A stretch of DNA of 35,456 nt from G025836975 sp049646585 (GCA_049646585.1 JBARWC010000208.1:1-35456); one strand, 5' to 3'. Shown: positions 21,980 through 30,577, counted from the first letter of the stretch. Notes: generated by a model not told the origin, from the letters alone. Made by a program: numbers and translations.

Positions 21980-23779
21980 TTAGTAAACGTCGCGTGCGTA
22001 TCGGCCTTGCGCGGCCAGATCGTCCAGCCATGCCTTGGCCTGGGTTTCGTCCAGTCCGCCCTCCTGGCGGGCGATTTGCAGCAAGGCCTGGTGAACGTCG
22101 CGGGCCATGCGGGTGGCGTCTCCGCACACATAGAGGTGGGCGCCGCCTTCAAGCCAGTCGTACAGATCGCTTGCATGTTCCAGCATCTTGTCCTGGACAT
22201 AGACCTTCTGCGCCTGGTCGCGTGAAAAGGCCAGGTCCAGGCGCTGCAGACCGCCGTCCTGCAGTGCGCGCTGCCATTCCGTCTGGTACAGGAAGTCGGA
22301 CGAAAAATGCGGGTTGCCGAAAAACAGCCAGTTGCGGCCGTCGGCGCCGGCAGCGCTGCGTTCCTGGACGAAGGCGCGAAAGGGCGCCACGCCGGTGCCC
22401 GGCCCTATCATGATCACGTCGCGGGAGGTATCGGTGGGCAGGCGGAAGCGCTGGTTTTCCTCGATGAAAATAGGCAGCTTCTGGCCCTCGGCCAGCTGGG
22501 CCAGGAAATTTGAAGCCGCTCCCCAGCGGGCTTCTCCCTGATACTCGTAGGCGACGTTGGCCAGGGTCAGATGCACTTCCTGATCCACCGCGGCCAAGCT
22601 GGAGGCAATGGAATACATGCGCGGGGTCAGCGGGCGCAGCGCCTGGACCAGTTCCTTGGCCGACCATTTTGCGGGGAACTCGCTAAGCAGGTCGATAAGC
22701 TGGCGGGTCTTCAGATAGCTTTGCAATGGCTCCGCCGATTCGGGCCGCAGCAAGGCGTCAAGTTGTTCGTTGCCGGCAAGCAGGGCATGGGCCGTCAGGA
22801 AGGGCCGGGTCAGTTGCGTCAGTTCGCGGTGCCCGCCCAGCCATTCCCTCAGGCTGCGTGAGACCTGCTTGATTTCGATGGCTTCGTCGGCGTTCAGGCC
22901 GAGGCGGGTGATGACAGTGTCGACCAGGGCCGCGGACTGGGTGGGCCACACGCCTAGCGCGTCACCGGGCTGATAGCTCAAGTGGCTGCCTTCCAGCGAT
23001 ATTTCCAGATGGCGCACGTCTTTGTCGCTGCCTTGGCCGGTGATGGGCTGGTTCAGCAGCAGCTCGGCCAGGAAGGGTTGCTCGCGGGTGGCCAGGGCCG
23101 TCTTGGCGGCTTTGGGGTGCAGCGGCGTGACGCTGGCCGTGGGCGTGGCCTGCTTCAAGGCCTTCTGCGCCTGGGCGATGGCGGCATCTTGCCAGGGCAG
23201 GGCAACGGTTTCGATGTCCAGGTCGGCGGTGCCGACCTCGTGTAGCCGTTCGGCGCCCAGCTCCGCCAGCCGGGCGTCCAGTGTTTGCGCGATGCCGCAG
23301 AACATGGGGTAGCTGGAGTCGCCCAGGCCCAGCACCGCGTACTTCAGTTGCGGCAGCTTGGGGGCGCGCCGGCTGGACAGGAACTCGACGAAGGCCAGGG
23401 AGTCGTCGGGCGGCTCGCCATCGCCCTGGGTGCTCATGACGATGTACAGCAGTTGTTCGTCCTTGAGCTCACGTGTCGCGTAGCGGTCGGCGCGCAGCAG
23501 CCGGGCGTTCAGGCCCAGGCCGCTGGCTTGTTCGGCCAGCGACTCGGCTACGCGCTTGGCATTGCCGGTCTGGCTGCCGTAGACGATGGTCAGGCGCTTG
23601 GCCGCGCTTGTGCCGGCGGCCACGGCTATGGGCGGTGCGGTGTCACGGCTGATCGATCTGCCTTGAGAGACGCCGGCGAAGTAGCCGGACAGCCAGCTCA
23701 GGGCGTTCGATTCCAGGCCGTCGGCCAGTTCGGTGATAAGGGCGTGTTTGGAGTCGGGAAGATAAGACGGGGCCAGCAT
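21980..23779 (-). CDS. cysJ: Sulfite reductase flavoprotein, alpha subunit
   Basis: CysJ passes electrons from NADPH through FAD and FMN to CysI. The 599 aa equal the E. coli length. Domains in order are: a flavodoxin-like FMN domain (about 60-200) with LTIVYGSQTGNAKRVAESLA and VMSTQGDGEPPDD; a connecting domain; the FAD domain with RMYSIASS; and the NADPH domain with MIGPGTGVAPFRAFVQ and the terminal YARDVY. The start at 23779 (MLAPSYLPDSKH) has a weak ribosome binding site, but the FMN domain is well downstream, so the enzyme is complete with any nearby start. It is the first gene of the cys operon and follows an AT-rich promoter region. Confidence 0.96.
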   Translation of the reverse strand: MLAPSYLPDSKHALITELADGLESNALSWLSGYFAGVSQGRSISRDTAPPIAVAAGTSAAKRLTIVYGSQTGNAKRVAESLAEQASGLGLNARLLRADRYATRELKDEQLLYIVMSTQGDGEPPDDSLAFVEFLSSRRAPKLPQLKYAVLGLGDSSYPMFCGIAQTLDARLAELGAERLHEVGTADLDIETVALPWQDAAIAQAQKALKQATPTASVTPLHPKAAKTALATREQPFLAELLLNQPITGQGSDKDVRHLEISLEGSHLSYQPGDALGVWPTQSAALVDTVITRLGLNADEAIEIKQVSRSLREWLGGHRELTQLTRPFLTAHALLAGNEQLDALLRPESAEPLQSYLKTRQLIDLLSEFPAKWSAKELVQALRPLTPRMYSIASSLAAVDQEVHLTLANVAYEYQGEARWGAASNFLAQLAEGQKLPIFIEENQRFRLPTDTSRDVIMIGPGTGVAPFRAFVQERSAAGADGRNWLFFGNPHFSSDFLYQTEWQRALQDGGLQRLDLAFSRDQAQKVYVQDKMLEHASDLYDWLEGGAHLYVCGDATRMARDVHQALLQIARQEGGLDETQAKAWLDDLAAQGRYARDVY

Positions 23780-23931
23780 GGGGTGCTCATGATGATAAGT
23801 CCCTTACCATTCTATGGAGCACGGCCCGAGTCGAGAACGACAAGATTATTATTTCTATATCGCTTATAAGTTTATGCTGGCGTGCCTTATGCATGGGCGC
23901 GCAAGGCCGGTTGCTTGTAGCTGCCGCCTGT
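23780..23931 (-). promoter_or_regulatory. AT-rich promoter region of the cysJ-cysI-cysG operon
   Basis: The 152 bases between the roxA stop and the cysJ start contain, on the minus strand, a sharply AT-rich patch (AAACTTATAAGCGATATAGA, then AATAATAAT) about 60-100 bases before cysJ, in otherwise GC-rich DNA. This is where a sigma-70 promoter and a CysB activator site, known to control such operons, would be expected. I cannot assign exact boxes. Confidence 0.4.
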
Positions 23932-25119
23932 TCAATCCGCCAGGTAGCGCAGCCAGCCTTCCTGCAGCCACTCGCTCAGCATGTCAAGCTCGTCCAGGTT
24001 CAGCTTGCGGGCCAGCGCATGGTCGCAGGCAAGCTCGCGCATGTCGGCCAGCTGCCGCAAGGCCGTCGAGGCGGGCATGGCGGCCACTTCCCCGTTTATG
24101 AATAGTTGCTTGTCCCGGTACATCAGGCGGGTGCAGCGATCCAGCACCAGCTTGCCTCGGCCTGGCATGGCGTCGGCCAGATCCAGGCTTTCATCGTCCG
24201 GCTCGAAATAGGCGTTGGACGGCGGCTCGGTCAGCCATTGGCCCAGAAAGCGTTCGGCCAGGGCTTCGTCGAACTTGATTTTTTGCATGGCCTTGACCGA
24301 TGCATCGATCAAACCCTGCGGAAGCTCGGCGGGCTGCGCGGTGGCCGGCGTGCCCGCATCCTTGAAGGTGGCCGACAGCAGCGGGCCGCGTATCGTCGGT
24401 AGGGCATACACTCCGCCCGTGTCGCCCAGATTGGCCATGATCTGGTCGTTGGCGGCCTCCAGCATGCCGCAAGCCAGAGTGGCCAGCGTCGGTGCGCGAA
24501 AGCCTATGGATACGGTCATGCAGTCGCCTTCGGCCACGCCATCGTGGGCCGCACGTGGCGGCAGGTAGAGCATGTCGCCGGGTTCCAGCAGGTATTCCTG
24601 TTCGGGCTGGAAGTGCTTGAGTATCTTCAAGGGCAGCCCGGGCTCCAGCGTCAAGTCGTCCTGCAGGCTGATGCGCCAGCGCCGCTTGCCGTGGGCTTGC
24701 AGCAGGAAGACGTCGTAGCTGTCGAAGTGCGGCCCCACGCCGCCGCCGTCCGTGGCGATGCTGATCATGGCGTCGTCCAGGCGCGCATCCGAGATGAAGC
24801 GGAAGCGGTGCATCAAGGCCGCGGTGGCGTCGTCGTGCAGGTCCACGCTTTGTGCCAGCAGCGTCCAGTTCGGCCGGCTGGCCGCCGGCAGGCGTGAAAA
24901 CGGGCCGTTCTTCATGTTCCAGCCGTGCTGGTCGCGCCAGATCAGGCGCGACTCGACTTCTTCGCGCCGTACCAGTTGACGGATATCGGCGATGGACAGC
25001 GACGGTTTGAAGCCGGGGATGGCCTGCCGCACCAGCAGCGGCTTGCGTTGCCAGTAACGGCGCATGAACTGTCGTGGAGTCAGTCCGCCCAAAAGGTCCA
25101 ATGCCTGGTCTATGTTCAT
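23932..25119 (-). CDS. roxA: Ribosomal protein L16 arginine hydroxylase (RoxA/YcfD, JmjC-cupin)
   Basis: This is an Fe(II)- and 2-oxoglutarate-dependent oxygenase of the YcfD group, which in E. coli hydroxylates an arginine of ribosomal protein L16. The iron triad is visible: His131 and Asp133 in GPHFDSYDVFLLQ and His192 in LPPRAAHDGVAEGD, close to the E. coli positions. The start is the ATG at 25119, which overlaps the mutS stop as ATGA; the open frame further upstream is a shadow of mutS. The 395-aa length is slightly above the E. coli protein. A C-terminal winged-helix dimer region (about 300-395) follows the cupin. Translation is coupled to mutS. The substrate is inferred from the family. 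Confidence 0.9.
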   Translation of the reverse strand: MNIDQALDLLGGLTPRQFMRRYWQRKPLLVRQAIPGFKPSLSIADIRQLVRREEVESRLIWRDQHGWNMKNGPFSRLPAASRPNWTLLAQSVDLHDDATAALMHRFRFISDARLDDAMISIATDGGGVGPHFDSYDVFLLQAHGKRRWRISLQDDLTLEPGLPLKILKHFQPEQEYLLEPGDMLYLPPRAAHDGVAEGDCMTVSIGFRAPTLATLACGMLEAANDQIMANLGDTGGVYALPTIRGPLLSATFKDAGTPATAQPAELPQGLIDASVKAMQKIKFDEALAERFLGQWLTEPPSNAYFEPDDESLDLADAMPGRGKLVLDRCTRLMYRDKQLFINGEVAAMPASTALRQLADMRELACDHALARKLNLDELDMLSEWLQEGWLRYLAD

Positions 25120-27734
25120 AAGTGTTCGTTGCGCAGCCGGTACAGGATGTCCAGCGCCTCGCGCGGGCTGAGTTGATCGGGGTCTATGGCTTCCAGCGCC
25201 GCTTTCAACGTCTTGGCGCTTGTGTCGGCATCGGCTTGGCTGTCCTCGGACTCGTCGGCGCTTGCGCCGAACAGGTCCAACTGCGGCGTGGGCGCGCCTT
25301 GCGCTTCCAGGCGCGATAATTCGCGGCTGGCATGGCGGATGACCGCCGACGGTATGCCGGCGCGCTGCGCGACCTGTATGCCGTAGCTGCGGCTGGCTGG
25401 CCCCGGCCTGACTTCGTGCAGGAAGACGATGCCCGACGAGGATTCGGCGGCCGCCAGGTGTACGTTGGCGGCGTTGGGGGCCTCTGCGGGCAGGCGGGTG
25501 ATTTCGAAATAATGAGTGGCGAACAGCGTCATGGCCTGATTGTGAGTCAGCAGCCTGTGCGCAATCGACCAGGCCAGCGCCAGGCCGTCGTAGGTCGAAG
25601 TGCCCCGGCCGATCTCGTCCATCAGTACAAGGCTTTGCGGCGTGCTGGCCGACAGGATGGCGGCCGCTTCGGTCATCTCCATCATGAAGGTGGAGCGCCC
25701 GCCGGCCAGATCGTCGGCGGCGCCGATACGGGTGAAGATGCGGTCTATCCCGCCGATGCGGGCCTTGCGCGCCGGAACGAAGCTGCCCATTCTGGCCAGC
25801 AGGGCGATCAGGGCGATCTGGCGCATATAGGTGGACTTGCCGCCCATATTGGGGCCGGTGATCAGCAGCATCCGGCACTGCGGGCCCAGCTCGCAATCGT
25901 TGGGCGTGAACTGCTCTATGCTGTGCTCGACCACGGGATGCCGGCCGGCTTCGATGAAGATTTCGCTGCCTTCGGAAAGCTCGGGGGCGGCCCAGTCGTT
26001 CGATTGCGCATGTTCCGCCAGCGCGGCCAGCACGTCGATTTCAGCCAGAGCCGCGGCGCACAGGGACAGCACGGGCGCGTGGGCCGACAGCTCGTCCAGC
26101 AGGTTCTCGAACAGCCATTTTTCCCGGCTCAGGCTGCGGTCCTTGGCCGACAACACCTTGTCTTCCCAGGTCTTGAGCTCCGGGGTGATATAGCGCTCGG
26201 CGTTTTTCAGGGTCTGGCGGCGCCGGTAGTCGGCGGGCACTTTGTCGGCCTGGGCCTTGGATACTTCGATGTAGAAGCCATGTACGCGATTGAACTCCAC
26301 GCGCAGCGTGGTGATGCCGGTTCGCTCCCGTTCGCGCGCTTCCAGTTCAAGCAGGAACTCGCCGCTGTCGCTTGCCAGCCGGCGCAGTTCATCAAGCTCG
26401 GCATCGTAGCCGGCGGCGATCACGCCGCCCTCGCGCACCAGCAGCGCCGGCTCGGGGTCTATGGCTTTTTGCAGCAGGGCGCCGATTTCGGGAGGGATGG
26501 CGATATTGCCTGCGAAGGCGGCAAGCCGCGGCTGCGGCCCGAAGGCCGTTTCAAGATGCTGCGCGACGGCCGGCAGCAGGCTCAGCGCTTCGCGCAGGCT
26601 GGCCAGTTCGCGCGGACGCACCGAACGCAAGGCGATGCGCGTGGCGATGCGTTCCAGGTCGGGGTAGCGGTCCAGCATGCGGCGCAGGGCGTCCAGGGGC
26701 GCTTGTGCGTCCAGCGCGTCCCGGGCCGGTGGTGCCGACAGGAAGGCGGCGATGATGTGCTGCCGTTCCAGCGCGGGCGGGTTGTCTTGCAGAGGATGAT
26801 GCAGCCAGCGCCGCAGCATGCGGCTGCCCATGGGCGTTGCGCAGTGGTCCAGCGTGGAAAAAAGCGTGGGGCTGTCTTCGCCGCTGATGGTTTCCGTCAG
26901 TTCCAGATTCTTGCGGGTGACCGGGTCCAGCACCACATATTCGCCCGCGTGATCGGCGCGTATGCTTTGTATGTGGGACAGCGACTGGGTCTGGGTGCGG
27001 CTGACGTAGCGCAGCAGGGCGCCGGCGGCGCACAAGGCCACGGGCAGGTCCGACACGCCGAAGCTGGCCAGCGAATCAACGGCGAAGTGCCGCTGCAGGA
27101 CGTCGCGCGCGCCGTCGGCCTCGAAGTGCCAGTCGGGAATGGCGCTGATGGCGATTCCGCCATTGGCTTCCAGACGCGCGCTTTCCGCGCACACCAGCTC
27201 GGCCGGGCCTATGCGATGCAGCTCGGTGTCCAGCATATTGGGCGCGCATTCCGACACCCTGAATTCGCCGTTGGCCAGGTTCATCCAGGCCAGCCCCGTG
27301 CGTTCCGCCCGGTTCACGCGGGCCGTCCAGACGGCGGCAATCATGCGGTCGGCCTTGGCGGGCAGCAGGGCCTCGTCGGTCAGCGTGCCGGGCGTGACGA
27401 TGCGGACGATCTTGCGTTCCACCGGCCCCTTGCTGGCGGCCGGGTCGCCGATCTGTTCGCAGATCGCCACCGATTCCCCCAGCGCCACGAGCCGGGCCAG
27501 GTAGCCCTCCATGGCGTGGAAGGGCACGCCGGCCATGGGAATGGGCGCGCCGTTGGACGTGCCGCGCTTGGTCAGAGTCAGATTGAGCAAGCGCGCGCCG
27601 CGCTCCGCGTCGCCATAAAACATTTCATAGAAATCCCCCATGCGGTAGAACAGCAGGTGCGAGCCGGCCTCGGCCTTCAGGCGCAGATACTGCTGCATCA
27701 TGGGGGTGTGCGAAGATAAATCCACTTTATCCAT
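25116..27734 (-). CDS. mutS: DNA mismatch repair protein MutS
   Basis: MutS recognises mismatches and recruits MutL. The ATG at 27734 (MDKVDLSSHTPMMQQ) is preferred over a TTG three codons earlier. The 872-aa protein has the N-terminal mismatch-wedge motif YRMGDFYEMF, in which Phe-x-Glu contacts the mispair, and the connector and clamp regions. Its ATPase has Walker A ITGPNMGGKSTYMRQIA, Walker B LVLMDEIGRGTSTYDGL and an intact C-terminal helix-hairpin end. The Ala/Asp-rich linker before the C-terminal tail is normal. Its end overlaps roxA by ATGA. The integrase gene of a second mobile element ends only 20 bases upstream of this start, so the native mutS promoter has probably been displaced. 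Confidence 0.97.
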   Translation of the reverse strand: MDKVDLSSHTPMMQQYLRLKAEAGSHLLFYRMGDFYEMFYGDAERGARLLNLTLTKRGTSNGAPIPMAGVPFHAMEGYLARLVALGESVAICEQIGDPAASKGPVERKIVRIVTPGTLTDEALLPAKADRMIAAVWTARVNRAERTGLAWMNLANGEFRVSECAPNMLDTELHRIGPAELVCAESARLEANGGIAISAIPDWHFEADGARDVLQRHFAVDSLASFGVSDLPVALCAAGALLRYVSRTQTQSLSHIQSIRADHAGEYVVLDPVTRKNLELTETISGEDSPTLFSTLDHCATPMGSRMLRRWLHHPLQDNPPALERQHIIAAFLSAPPARDALDAQAPLDALRRMLDRYPDLERIATRIALRSVRPRELASLREALSLLPAVAQHLETAFGPQPRLAAFAGNIAIPPEIGALLQKAIDPEPALLVREGGVIAAGYDAELDELRRLASDSGEFLLELEARERERTGITTLRVEFNRVHGFYIEVSKAQADKVPADYRRRQTLKNAERYITPELKTWEDKVLSAKDRSLSREKWLFENLLDELSAHAPVLSLCAAALAEIDVLAALAEHAQSNDWAAPELSEGSEIFIEAGRHPVVEHSIEQFTPNDCELGPQCRMLLITGPNMGGKSTYMRQIALIALLARMGSFVPARKARIGGIDRIFTRIGAADDLAGGRSTFMMEMTEAAAILSASTPQSLVLMDEIGRGTSTYDGLALAWSIAHRLLTHNQAMTLFATHYFEITRLPAEAPNAANVHLAAAESSSGIVFLHEVRPGPASRSYGIQVAQRAGIPSAVIRHASRELSRLEAQGAPTPQLDLFGASADESEDSQADADTSAKTLKAALEAIDPDQLSPREALDILYRLRNEHL

Positions 27735-27754
27735 TAAAATCAATCACTTATGTT

Positions 27755-29005
27755 TCATGCTGCTAGTTTTTGGGGCAAATTTGGGGCAATTTGAGCCATG
27801 TTTTGCATGCCCGCCCAGATACGCTCAAGCTCCCTGGGGGACTCTGAATCTATCCAGCGGCCATAGACCTTCACGAGCATCGAGTAGTCGCTATGCCCCA
27901 TTTGGTTTGCGATGAAGGCTAGGTTGCCGCGTGCCGTCAGGTTCCAGCAGGCATAGGTGTGACGGGTTTGATAGGGTGGGCGCGAGCGGATGCCGGAGCG
28001 CCGTATCAGGTTGGCCCACTTGGTGTTCCATGCGCTGGGCACGAAGTAGTCGTTGACGACTTTCCTGCGGGCCTGGGTTTTCGGCGACAGCAGCACGCGC
28101 ACGCGGTCGATGCGGGATTCGTGTCGGTTGAGCCAGACTTGCAAGTCGGCCGGTTCGCGCTGCTCGGCATCGGCGATCAACACCTTCAGGGCTTCCTGCG
28201 CTGGCGGGAACAGGAGTACCGTGCGCTCCTTGTTGGTCTTGGGCACCTTGAAAGTGACGGACTGGGTGATCGAACGGCGAACGACGATCTTGCTGAAGTC
28301 CGGCGCAACGTCCTCGATGGCAAGGGCAAGCAGCTCGCCGGGCCGTAGCCCGGTATAGACAGCCACAGTCACGGCGGCCCTGTCGATCGGGTGCAGGCAA
28401 CCCTTTTCGATTAGCGTGTCGTATTCGTCGAAGTTGAGTGGGTCAGGGTCTTTGCTGCTTTTGGTGAAGCGGACACAATGCTTGCCGAGTTCGCCGCAAT
28501 AACTATTGTTCTCGCACCAGTACAGGAAGCCGGAGAAAGTGGCGAGATAGTGGTTGACCGTCGAAACCGCGCGCGTGGCGATCAGATCCACGCGCAGTTG
28601 CTGAATATCCGCCGGCAGCAGTGTGTCGATCAGCCGGTCCCGGCCTATCGTTTCCAGGCAGACGTTCAGTGCGGTTTCGTAGCGGGACTGCGTTTCCGGC
28701 GTAATGTCCACCGCCTTGAGTGGTTTGTAGCGGTCGCACAGATCCTCCAGACGCTTGCTCTCCTGCGATGTGGTTTCCGCCGGGCGGGAATGGGGAAAGT
28801 AGTCAGCTTCGTTGTAGTTGCCCGACTTCAAGGCGAACATCGCGGCGCTGCGCAAGCCGGCGGCGTGCTTGATATTGGCTTTCGTGGGCTCGACACCCAG
28901 GGTATGCCGATGGCGAACGCCCTTGTACATGAAGTCCACTCGGATTGAGTGCCCATGTACCTCGATGCCGGTGTAGCCGGTTTGCCTGGTTGCTGTACTT
29001 GCCAT
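27755..29005 (-). CDS. int: Tyrosine recombinase (phage-type integrase) of the mutS-adjacent element
   Basis: The 416-aa product from the ATG at 29005 (MASTATRQTGYTGIEVHG) has an N-terminal arm-binding domain (IRVDFMYKGVRHRHTLGVEP) and a core-binding domain (about 115-195). The catalytic domain has TGLRPGELLALAIED, a central PYQTRHTYA with the catalytic Arg-His, MGHSDYSM and the tyrosine in VKVYGRWI. The Y in place of the first His of HxxR is usual in this branch. The C-terminus is made by the repeat TTTGGGGCAAAT/TTTGGGGCAATT, just before mutS. The gene is in operon order with an XRE-like protein and an excisionase-like protein. The element probably targets the mutS 5' region; its other end is outside the window. 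Confidence 0.95.
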   Translation of the reverse strand: MASTATRQTGYTGIEVHGHSIRVDFMYKGVRHRHTLGVEPTKANIKHAAGLRSAAMFALKSGNYNEADYFPHSRPAETTSQESKRLEDLCDRYKPLKAVDITPETQSRYETALNVCLETIGRDRLIDTLLPADIQQLRVDLIATRAVSTVNHYLATFSGFLYWCENNSYCGELGKHCVRFTKSSKDPDPLNFDEYDTLIEKGCLHPIDRAAVTVAVYTGLRPGELLALAIEDVAPDFSKIVVRRSITQSVTFKVPKTNKERTVLLFPPAQEALKVLIADAEQREPADLQVWLNRHESRIDRVRVLLSPKTQARRKVVNDYFVPSAWNTKWANLIRRSGIRSRPPYQTRHTYACWNLTARGNLAFIANQMGHSDYSMLVKVYGRWIDSESPRELERIWAGMQNMAQIAPNLPQKLAA

Positions 29006-29022
29006 ATCGCTGTCCTCGTCGC

Positions 29023-29247
29023 TTACTTCGCCCCTTCGTCCTGATTGAATGGCCATTGCCCCGTCTTGAGCATGAACAGCTCGAAAAGCCCAGGCGGCAT
29101 GGTTCGGTCGCCCGCCTCCCAACGTTGCCATGCACGTAGCGATACCCGCACCGTATGCGCCGCTTCCGTTTGAGTGAGGTCTGCCGCGATACGGGCATCG
29201 CGGATAGCGGCGACCGCTGGGCTTTGCTGCTTCGTCGAATGAGGCAT
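29023..29247 (-). CDS. XRE-like helix-turn-helix regulator, 74 aa
   Basis: This is a small DNA-binding protein with a single lambda-repressor-like helix-turn-helix: VAAIRDARIAADLTQTEAAH then VRVSLRAWQRWEAGDRTMP, the typical scaffold of XRE family proteins. It ends in FELFMLKTGQWPFNQDEGAK. I chose the ATG at 29247 because the helical domain starts right after it; the frame is open further upstream, but with no sign of coding. The ribosome binding site is poor. It lies 17 bases upstream of the integrase start, between the excisionase-like gene and int, so it probably regulates recombination functions or the operator upstream. Confidence 0.8.
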   Translation of the reverse strand: MPHSTKQQSPAVAAIRDARIAADLTQTEAAHTVRVSLRAWQRWEAGDRTMPPGLFELFMLKTGQWPFNQDEGAK

Positions 29248-29369
29248 GGACAAGAATGATGGGGGCCTGGGCTTGTGCGGTCGATACTCGCACATTATAC
29301 GACCATTGGCCGTATTGCAAGCCATGTGTCCGAATGGCTCGGTGTCAGGCGCTGCTGCCCGTGTGGCAG

Positions 29370-29573
29370 CTAGAAAGACGTGGGGTGAACCGTGCTTTCG
29401 ACCCATCGCTCGAACTCGGTAAGGTTCAGGAAGATGCGACCATCCGGGGCCTTACGCCAAATGCGACCTTCCACCCAAATCCCACCCTTGACCTTGTGAC
29501 GGACGGCGTTTTCGCTGTAGCCGGTGACTTCGGCAAATCGCTTGACGAGTACCCAGCGGCTTGGGTTGCTCAT
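29370..29573 (-). CDS. xis: Excisionase-like protein, 67 aa
   Basis: The ATG at 29573 follows a near-perfect Shine-Dalgarno sequence (AGGAGGACACC). The 67-aa product has the pattern WVLVKRFAEVTGYSENAVRH, then a short wing (GGIWVEGRIWRKAPDGRIFL) and NLTEFERWVE. This is the winged-helix fold of lambda-type excisionases and AlpA-like factors. It probably bends the attachment site DNA and favours excision by the integrase. It is the first gene of the minus-strand set xis, XRE-like, int, and lies 137 bases from the 19-bp palindrome at 29710. Confidence 0.85.
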   Translation of the reverse strand: MSNPSRWVLVKRFAEVTGYSENAVRHKVKGGIWVEGRIWRKAPDGRIFLNLTEFERWVESTVHPTSF

Positions 29574-29709
29574 GGTGTCCTCCTGACGGTCGCCGTGACA
29601 TTGGCGATGACTAAATCGCTATGGAGAAATTGTCTTGGAAGCGCTGCGCCAGGAAAACCCGTATGGGCGTAGGTGGGCGTAGACGAGCGTGAAATGGCCT
29701 CAGTAGATA

Positions 29710-29728
29710 GTCGTATCAGTGATACGAC
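29710..29728. promoter_or_regulatory. 19-bp perfect palindrome, candidate operator
   Basis: GTCGTATCA-G-TGATACGAC is a perfect inverted repeat with 9-bp arms around one central base. It lies upstream of the xis-XRE-int genes and downstream of nothing else, so it is a good candidate binding site for the element's XRE-like protein or for another repressor encoded outside the window. Confidence 0.5.
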
Positions 29729-29738
29729 AGTTTCTTGG

Positions 29739-29858
29739 GCGCCCCGGCGTGCCGCCGTCGGGCTCGCGGGTTGCGCCCCGCGCCTCATGTCGAGTCGCGG
29801 CCATTTGGCTTTGATCCCTGACGCCTCCGGCCCTAATGGGCCTGCGCGCTGCGCTTGC
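29739..29858. repeat. Direct repeat copy A flanking the radC-ars block
   Basis: The sequence GCGCCCCGGCGTGCCGCCGT and its continuation align base by base with 33724-33845, differing mostly by C/T and G/A changes and a few short gaps, and in the same orientation. The shared length is about 120 bp. No protein is encoded. The two copies bracket the radC gene and the arsenic operon. Confidence 0.75.
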
Positions 29859-29922
29859 CAAAGGCAGGTGTGTGCAGTTGGGGGCGGGGCTTGGGCGGTC
29901 TTGCTGTTCCCTTCACCGTATC

Positions 29923-29979
29923 ACGGCGTTCTCGCCGTCAATGACTTCGCGTGCTTGCACGCTTGCGGCCTGGTGGCCG
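29923..29979. repeat. Three tandem perfect hairpins upstream of radC
   Basis: Within 57 bases there are ACGGCG-TTCT-CGCCGT (29923-29938), GCGTGC-TT-GCACGC (29949-29962) and CGGCC-TGGT-GGCCG (29966-29979). None has a T run. Such a series could be a single-strand initiation site or an RNA regulatory structure in the radC leader. Confidence 0.45.
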
Positions 29980-30059
29980 TCTTCGATCTTTGACCGCTTG
30001 CGCTGCGCCGTGCTGGCGACGGTTCCGGGCAATTCCGCCCGAGTAACCGGAGCACGATC

Positions 30060-30572
30060 ATGTCGCAACTGTCCTTTCTTCCTTCCTTGGATTCCCCGCT
30101 CATGGTGCGCGATGGCCGCGGTCGCTATCGGCCGGCGTCGGACGACCAGATTCTCGAAGCCGCGCGCAAGGTCATCGGCCAGAAGATGCAGCGCGGGGCG
30201 TCGTTCTCGGGGCCGGAGCAGGTCAAGGAGTATCTGCGCACCAAGCTGGCCGGGCTGGATCATGAAGTCTTTGCCGTGCTGCTGCTCGATAGCCGGCATT
30301 GCCTGATCGACTACGTTGAGTTGTTCCACGGCACCATCAACCAAGCGGCGGTGTATCCGCGTGAAGTGGTCAAGCTGGCGATGCAGCGTAACGCGGTGGC
30401 GATGATTCTTTCGCACAACCACCCCAGCGGGAATCCCGAGCCGTCGCAGGCCGACGAGGTGCTGACCCGGACGCTCAAGGAGGCGCTGATGCTGGTGGAA
30501 GTGCGTGTGTTGGATCACGTCATCGTGGCGGGCCACGCGACCACATCGTTTGCCGAGCGCGGCCTGATCTGA
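30060..30572 (+). CDS. radC: RadC-like JAMM/MPN-domain protein of mobile elements
   Basis: This is a 170-aa protein of the RadC family short form that is common on integrative conjugative elements and genomic islands. The metal-binding JAMM motif is complete: Glu69 (DHEVFAVLLLD), His119 and His121 (LSHNHPSGNPEPS), Ser123 and Asp132. The N-terminal helix-hairpin-helix region of chromosomal RadC is shortened. The ATG is behind CCGGAGCACGATC. In spite of the name, a DNA repair role has not been shown for the family; the fold suggests a metal-dependent hydrolase. It is a single gene followed by a strong terminator, converging on the arsenic operon. Confidence 0.93.
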   Translation: MSQLSFLPSLDSPLMVRDGRGRYRPASDDQILEAARKVIGQKMQRGASFSGPEQVKEYLRTKLAGLDHEVFAVLLLDSRHCLIDYVELFHGTINQAAVYPREVVKLAMQRNAVAMILSHNHPSGNPEPSQADEVLTRTLKEALMLVEVRVLDHVIVAGHATTSFAERGLI

Positions 30573-30577
30573 TCTTT

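Larger units (their letters stand above)
29574..30059. other. Non-coding control region between xis and radC
   Basis: No convincing gene is present in these 486 bases. In order, the stretch holds the presumed xis promoter, a 19-bp palindrome (29710-29728), copy A of the direct repeat shared with 33724-33845 (29739-29858), three hairpins in tandem (29923-29979) and the ribosome binding site of radC. Open frames on both strands lack starts with ribosome binding sites. Confidence 0.6.

Noticed and set aside
23932..25896. Extended 654-codon frame containing roxA
   Set aside because: The part upstream of 25119 is a shadow of mutS. The real start is the ATG overlapping the mutS stop.
25332..27719. 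Plus-strand open frame of 795 codons opposite mutS
   Set aside because: It is the antisense of mutS in GC-rich DNA. The mutS frame carries all family motifs, and the antisense translation is low-complexity Gly/Arg/His without a recognisable domain.
29256..29672. Plus-strand 138-codon frame opposite xis
   Set aside because: No ribosome binding site, antisense to the excisionase-like gene, which has a strong one and a recognisable fold.
30060..30572. RadC as a chromosomal DNA repair gene
   Set aside because: It is the short, element-associated form, lies in a mobile region and lacks the full N-terminal domain. A repair role is not supported by context.
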